Origin: Cephalothrix simula
Lineage: Eukaryota > Nemertea > Palaeonemertea > Archinemertea > Cephalotrichidae
Assembly (NCBI GenBank): GCA_035591015.1
Contig: JAXIUW010136670.1
Location: forward strand, 1-13,238
Length of the DNA stretch: 13,238 nucleotides
Reading direction: 5' to 3'
The notes under the pieces were generated by a model. That model worked only from the letters and a program-made list of their open reading frames with translations, was not told the origin of the DNA and ran no database searches. Shown one piece after another: positions 9,218 to 13,238 of the stretch; position 1 is the first letter of the stretch, and each line of letters opens with the position of its first letter. The position numbers and the translations under genes were made by a program.

Positions 9218-9785
9218 CAGGGGTTGTCAGACAACCTCACACACCGAGCGGGGGTAAGCGGACCAAACAACCAAAAAAATTAAATGACATGTTAGATAAA
9301 TTTGTGGCGTCCAGAAAATTTTGCCAAAAATTTTATCTGACGTCCGATATTTTGGGTGGTGTCTGAAATATTTTGTCGAAAAATTTGTCTGACGCCAGAT
9401 TGGGTGGTATCAAGAAAATTCTGACGCGTAAAAAAAAATTTTGGAAAAAAGATCTCACGAAAGTCAAAAATATTGGGTGGTTGTTCTTGGCCGATGTCAT
9501 TTTATTTTATCTTACGTCAGGGAGTGATCTAAAGAATCTTTAGTCGTCGAAGATAAATTGGGTGCTACGAGGGGTGCTATCAAGAAATTTTTGTTGCGTA
9601 AAATACAATTTTGAAAATAAATGTCGCGAAAGCCAAAAATTTCAAGGGTGGGTGTTCTTGGCCAATGTCATTTGATTTCATCTTACGTCAGGTAAATTGG
9701 GTGGTCTTCTGGGCCGGTGTCAGAAAACTTCACCAAATGTTAGATAATTTGGGTGGTGGGTGTCTGAGTTGACTGATAACCCAGG
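9218..9785 (+). mobile_element. MITE-like element A (CAGGG-ended family)
   Basis: The left end CAGGGGTTGTCAGACAACCT and the right end (reverse complement CCTGGGTTATCAGTCAACTC) are imperfect inverted repeats. The interior has TTATCTGACGTC-type words followed by GGGTGGTGTC, and a GCGAAAGCCAAAAAT block shared with B and C. Two internal direct repeats of about 100 bases (9421-9521 and 9592-9692, offset 171) each end in CTTACGTCAGG. No ORF for a transposase. A target duplication is not clear at these ends, so the boundaries may be off by several bases. Confidence 0.6.
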
Positions 9786-9837
9786 AATCAGGAATTTAAA
9801 AATAAATTTAAGATATCTGAAAGATTTAGGTTCAATA

Positions 9838-10110
9838 GACCATTTCATCTTTGCATATCCTTTGTGAAAGTCTACGAAACTGATTGCCATCCAAATCCGG
9901 TGAAAATCGATGTACATGAATTTGGATCATTACATCACAAGGATAAGCAAGATGAAAATGCTACATCGTCAAAATCTTGGCATATTGTTAAGGGCTACAT
10001 AGATAATTTCCATCAAAAATCCGGTAAAAGTCGGTATATTTGGATCATTCTATCTCACGGATTGATGGAAAAGCTACATGTACCTTCTAAATTTTTGCAT
10101 CTCCTTTACC
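9838..10110 (-). repeat. Reverse-oriented satellite-like monomers
   Basis: The reverse complement contains CATCTTGCTTATCCTTGTGA, CACCGGATTTGGATGGCAAT and CACAAAGGATATGC in the order seen at 8610-9170. About two diverged monomers with spacing near 122 bases. They lie directly between elements A and B. Confidence 0.65.
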
Positions 10111-10410
10111 AGGGGCTACCAAGGTGATCTATGGATACTTGTTTTCTCAACAGAATTTACTAAAAATGGCATATGATGTGGGAAAAAAATTAATGATAAT
10201 TATCGAATAATAGTGAAAAATAGAAATTTCAAAAATTGTTAATCAATATTTGCCCAGCTGCAAACTTGACTAGCCGTTCAGCTTATCTGCTAGTGAATCT
10301 CATCATAGAATATGTTCGTGAAAATCATTTAGCCATGGCCAGGGGTGATTGTTTAAATCTGGGTTTGACACACACCACCCAAATTATCTGACATTTTGTA
10401 AAAGTTATCT

Positions 10411-10566
10411 GACACCGGCCAAGGAGACCACCCAATATACGTGACGTAAGATTAAATATTATGACACCGGCCAAGGAGACCACCCAATTTATCTGGCGTA
10501 AGATAGAATAAAATGACACCGGCCAAAAACACCAGCCCAAAATTTTTGGCTTTCGCGACATTTTTT
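10411..10566 (+). repeat. 52-bp tandem repeat, three units, inside element B
   Basis: GACACCGGCC starts at 10411, 10463 and 10515, spacing exactly 52. The first 25 bases of units 1 and 2 are identical; unit 3 is diverged. Elements A and C hold fewer of these units, so this is expansion within one copy. Confidence 0.8.
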
Positions 10567-10859
10567 TCCAAAATTTTATTTTACGCGACAAATTTATCTG
10601 ACATCAGATAAATTTATCTGACATCAAATAAATTTTATGACAAAAGTTTCTTTAGACCACCCAAATTAGCTAACGTTAGGCAAATTTTTCATGACGCGAT
10701 AACATTTTCTTGATGCCACCGAATTTGCCTGATGTCAGACATTTTTTTTTTGACACCACCCAATTTATCTGACATCAGACAACTTTTTCGAAAACATTTT
10801 CCAGACACCAGCAAATATATCCGACGTCATAAAATTTTTTGGCAAAATTTGCCTGACTA

Positions 10860-11324
10860 CCAGGATGGAAAGTTCCCCCAACCCCCGCGATATATTGTGT
10901 GGACAGAGGGTTTTAATGAGGGGGGCAGGGGGACACTGAATCCCCTTATAGGGTTTTTATTTCAGGGGGACAAGGGGACATGAAAATTCCTGGGCTTTTT
11001 ATTTGAGGGGGCCAGGGGGACATAAATAATTGAGTCAAGCGGGACAGCATTGCTATTTGGACAGAAAATTTTGCGGTGATAATGTTCAGGCGACAAAAGC
11101 CCAAGTATGAATTATTAAGTGGACATACGTACACATTTTATATCAATGATTTTAATTGAATGACTGTCATTTCCGAGTTTTTGCCGATTAGACCTGTGGC
11201 TTAGGGGGACACTAAATTTTCAAAATTAGGGGGACAGGGCCGGGGGACACAAAAATAAGATTGGAAATTTCTAAAGGGGACACGTAAAATATCGCGATCA
11301 CTTCCATAAAATTTTCCATCCTGG
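10860..11324. mobile_element. Nested 465-bp MITE with perfect 12-bp terminal inverted repeats
   Basis: Ends CCAGGATGGAAA (10860-10871) and TTTCCATCCTGG (11313-11324) are exact complements. A subterminal pair CGCGATAT (10886-10893) and ATATCGCG (11289-11296) extends the symmetry. Flanks CCTGACTA (10852-10859) and CCTGACAC (11325-11332) agree at 6 of 8 bases, fitting an 8-bp target duplication (hAT-like, inferred). The interior is rich in GGGGGACA words (for example near 10920-10980 and 11205-11250). It has no long ORF and interrupts element B. Confidence 0.75.
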
Positions 11325-11585
11325 CCTGACACCACCAATTTATCTGACATGTCATTTTTTGTCGTTTGACTGTCTGGGGTTAGTCAAAAATAAAACATAT
11401 CATCATATTGCCAAGCTAAATGACATAGGGACGTCATAAACTCCGCTTCCCTTGAAAATTCATTCTAAATATGGTTAACAGGTTAAATGATCTTAACTCA
11501 AATGTTACCGAATGTCGGAATACCCGTTTTTGGGTAAGATGTTATTTTTATAGGTCACCACTCGGTGACGTCTAGGTGCGTCATG

Positions 11586-11597
11586 TATGACGTCATA
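11586..11597. promoter_or_regulatory. CRE-like palindrome TATGACGTCATA
   Basis: Perfect 12-base palindrome with the TGACGTCA core bound by CREB/ATF factors. It lies outside elements B and C. GTGACGTCTAG nearby at about 11567 is a related half-matching word. No promoter is visible, so function is unproven. Confidence 0.35.
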
Positions 11598-11743
11598 ACT
11601 TTCAAACACCGTAAAAAATATTTAACGATCATAGTGAATACCAATATGACTGAAATAGACTTCTATCATATAATTTTATAAGAGAAATCGGGAGCATAGT
11701 AACTAGACAATTACATTTTTATAAATTTAATTCAGTAACAAAA

Positions 11744-11827
11744 GCAGAGCTTTCTCTTATTCACGAATAAAGCGGATACAAATTTGTGAATAAGAGAAAC
11801 GGCTCTGCTTCACAAATTTGTATCCGC
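11744..11827. repeat. Two interlocked inverted repeats (pseudoknot-like topology)
   Basis: Pair 1: 11744-11764 with 11786-11808, complementary except for a 2-base insertion. Pair 2: 11772-11790 with 11809-11827, a perfect 19-base match. The order is arm 1, arm 2, arm 1', arm 2', with a five-base overlap at 11786-11790. Both pairs cannot form full-length hairpins at the same time; they would be alternative folds or a pseudoknot. Confidence 0.9.
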
Positions 11828-11951
11828 CAAAACCGTATTGATACGGATTCAAAATATTTATTGTTTAAAATAATTTTTTTTAATACATATTTTTGCCGAC
11901 TAGCGGCTAATCGCATTATATAAAGTTAAAATAAAAAATGCAATTAGCTAT

Positions 11952-12356
11952 AGGTGTTCGGCAAATTTTCCAAAAATTTTATCTGATGTCAGATAAATTG
12001 GGTGGTCACTGGAAAATTTTTTCCAAAATTTGTCTGACGTCAGATAAATTGGGTGGTGTCGCGCAAAATATAATTTTGGAAAAAATGTCGCAAAAGCCAA
12101 AAATTTTAGGAGGTGTTCTTGGCCGGTCTTACGTCACGTAAATTGGCTGGTCTCCTTGGCCGGTGTCAGATAACTTTACCAAATGTCAGATAATTTGGGT
12201 GGTGGATGTCAACCCAGAGTTCAACAATCTTACGCTAGATTGATCGATCGAATGGTGCAACTAGCTAAATTTTGTATAAAATATATCTTGAATAAATGTT
12301 ATTTCTATTTCATAAAAAAAACGCTAGGTGTCTGAAGTTGTCTGACAGCGCCCTGG
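11952..12356 (+). mobile_element. MITE-like element C, same family as A and B (5'-truncated)
   Basis: Carries TTATCTGATGTCAGATAAAT and TCTGACGTCAGATAAATTGG, each followed by GGGTGG or GGTGG, the GCAAAAGCCAAAAATTTT block, and CTTGGCCGGTGTCAGATAAC in the same order as A. It ends at CGCTAGGTGTCTGAAGTTGT...CCCTG (12322-12355), whose reverse complement matches the left end of A (shared TGTCAGACAAC). About 110 bases after 12211 are not found in A. The beginning aligns only from about position 9306 of A, so the left end is missing. Confidence 0.55.
12033..12044. promoter_or_regulatory. CRE-like palindrome TCTGACGTCAGA in element C
   Basis: Perfect 12-base palindrome with core TGACGTCA at 12035-12042. 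Diverged versions (TCTGATGTCAGA, TCTGACATCAGA, TCTGACGCCAGA) occur throughout A, B and C, so the palindrome is a built-in part of the family. Confidence 0.4.
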
Positions 12357-13058
12357 TTATAAGTCTATGAAACGCCAACTACATGGAAGCCCATTGAAGG
12401 CAGCAGCGTAAAACAATCCCACCCCAGTGAATACACATGCAGCTCACAGCAAACAATAAATAATAAAAAAGTTGTCCCTACAATGCCAAACCCGAACAAA
12501 ACGTTATTTAGGAAGATATGTCATTTATGATCTATGAGAAATATATGAGAAATAAAAACAAAAGATTGCTGAATTCCAAGATATTGGTGCTTTTATGTTT
12601 ATGATGGACTGATATTGGATTTCCTTGCTTTTTTTTATCAAGGAAAAATATGTCGTAATTTTTCTTATGTCATTTTCTATCGCTACAATGTAATTGCATT
12701 GGACAAGAATAATCAAGATGCTTCCTTCTTTTAATATGTGACAATTTATCGTTAGTCAATTTTAGCTAATTGATACAAAAAAGCTTTTAGAAAAATAAAT
12801 TCCGCAATCACTTTTTGAATTTATAGCAACCTTTTATTGAAAGCTTTCAAGAGACTCCATTTTTCTTTTCGCTCTTGATTTTTTTAAAATGGCCGCCAGA
12901 ATGAGGCCAAAAACGTTGACAATAAAAATGTTTCTATTTCAGGTATTTGATTATTCAAAATTTGATATTTAAGGATATTTATAAAGTTTACGTACCACAA
13001 CTTTTAAGACTCATTCATAAATCGTGCATCGGGCAATAATGATATTTGATTGGTTTAA
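12357..13058. other. Non-coding stretch, nothing supported
   Basis: AT-rich. A weak acceptor-like TTTCTATTTCAG ends at about 12943 but is followed by early stops. ATGGCCGCC at about 12889 resembles a YY1 word; no promoter can be assigned. Confidence 0.45.
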
Positions 13059-13238
13059 ATTAATTATTCAGTTAAGTTCCATATTTGGATCCACGCCAAA
13101 AAGGAAATTGTTATAAGTAAGGCGCCCTCTATTGCCATTAGGTTTTTTCCGTTGAACATCTTTAAGGCCCAAATAGAGTTCCCTTCGCTGGCGACGACGT
13201 GCGACAACTACGATATATCAGAGCGCAGGAACCGTAAC
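13059..13238 (+). other. Open frame running off the right edge (possible exon)
   Basis: After the TAA at 13056-13058 one plus frame is open for exactly 60 codons to the window edge. The last part reads KAQIEFPSLATTCDNYDIS with GC-rich codons (CTG GCG ACG ACG TGC GAC AAC TAC), unlike the AT-rich surroundings. There is no ATG and no convincing acceptor, and I recognise no family. It could equally be a GC-rich 5' UTR or promoter edge. Confidence 0.25.

Larger units (their letters stand above)
10340..11380 (-). mobile_element. MITE-like element B, same family as A, interrupted by a nested element
   Basis: Reverse orientation relative to A and C: GACACCACCCAATTTATCTG words, GGCTTTCGCGACAT, and GACACCGGCCAAGGAGACCA. 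A CAGGGG end is at 10340-10345. Homology to the left part of A resumes after the nested element (TTTATCTGACATGTCATTT at 11340-11358), so 10860-11324 is extra. The outer boundary near 11380 is approximate. The minus frame 10325-10591 is a translation of this repeat. Confidence 0.6.

Noticed and set aside
9021-9257. Plus-strand frame of 78 codons beginning MFKFDGPVLM
   Set aside because: It lies within the satellite repeat and runs into the end of element A; the same sequence in the adjacent copy is read through without independent support.
13121-13136. GGCGCCCTCTATTGCC as a CTCF site
   Set aside because: Resembles the core in its first half but has about three mismatches at important positions; too weak to annotate.

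Overview
This is a metazoan genomic window: AT-rich, almost all non-coding, with one clear protein-coding exon that has a spliceosomal donor site, set in several layers of decayed repeats. The exon encodes the start of a natriuretic-peptide-receptor / receptor-guanylate-cyclase type extracellular domain. The repeat content (short inverted-repeat elements, minisatellites, satellite-like monomers) and the lack of any prokaryotic gene organisation fit an animal, probably a marine invertebrate. I cannot name the species or phylum from the sequence.

Layout. Positions 1-302 hold a minus-strand frame that stays open and runs off the left edge (possible exon or decayed ORF, unrecognised). 303-1880 shows nothing I can support. 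1883-2375 carries a diverged 30-bp repeat with the word CTCACTGCTCACGGC. 2375-3030 is one copy of a repeat family split by a 460-bp inverted-repeat element (2437-2896). A second copy lies in the opposite orientation at 3709-3962 and contains a ten-unit 21-bp minisatellite. 3963-7290 is mostly unannotatable, apart from a nuclear-receptor-like DR1 word (4096-4108) and a perfect hairpin (5915-5939). If the receptor gene is intact this stretch is its first intron. The receptor exon is 7296-8064 on the minus strand.

From 8610 to 12360 the window is a nest of repeats: satellite-like monomers with a nearly perfect 227-bp tandem duplication (8685-9138); three related inverted-repeat elements called here A (9218-9785, +), B (10340 to about 11380, -) and C (about 11952-12356, +); reverse-oriented satellite monomers between A and B; a separate 465-bp element with 12-bp perfect terminal repeats nested inside B (10860-11324); and a pair of interlocked inverted repeats (11744-11827). 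The last 180 bases are open in one plus-strand frame and GC-richer near the edge, which may be the start of another exon.

Only the receptor exon has a functional assignment. No CRISPR, rRNA, tRNA, viral genes or transposase ORFs were found, so the short elements appear non-autonomous. The unusual content is the repeat architecture: repeated TGACGTCA-type words inside and near a mobile family, clean nesting that orders the insertions in time, and a pseudoknot-like interlocked palindrome.
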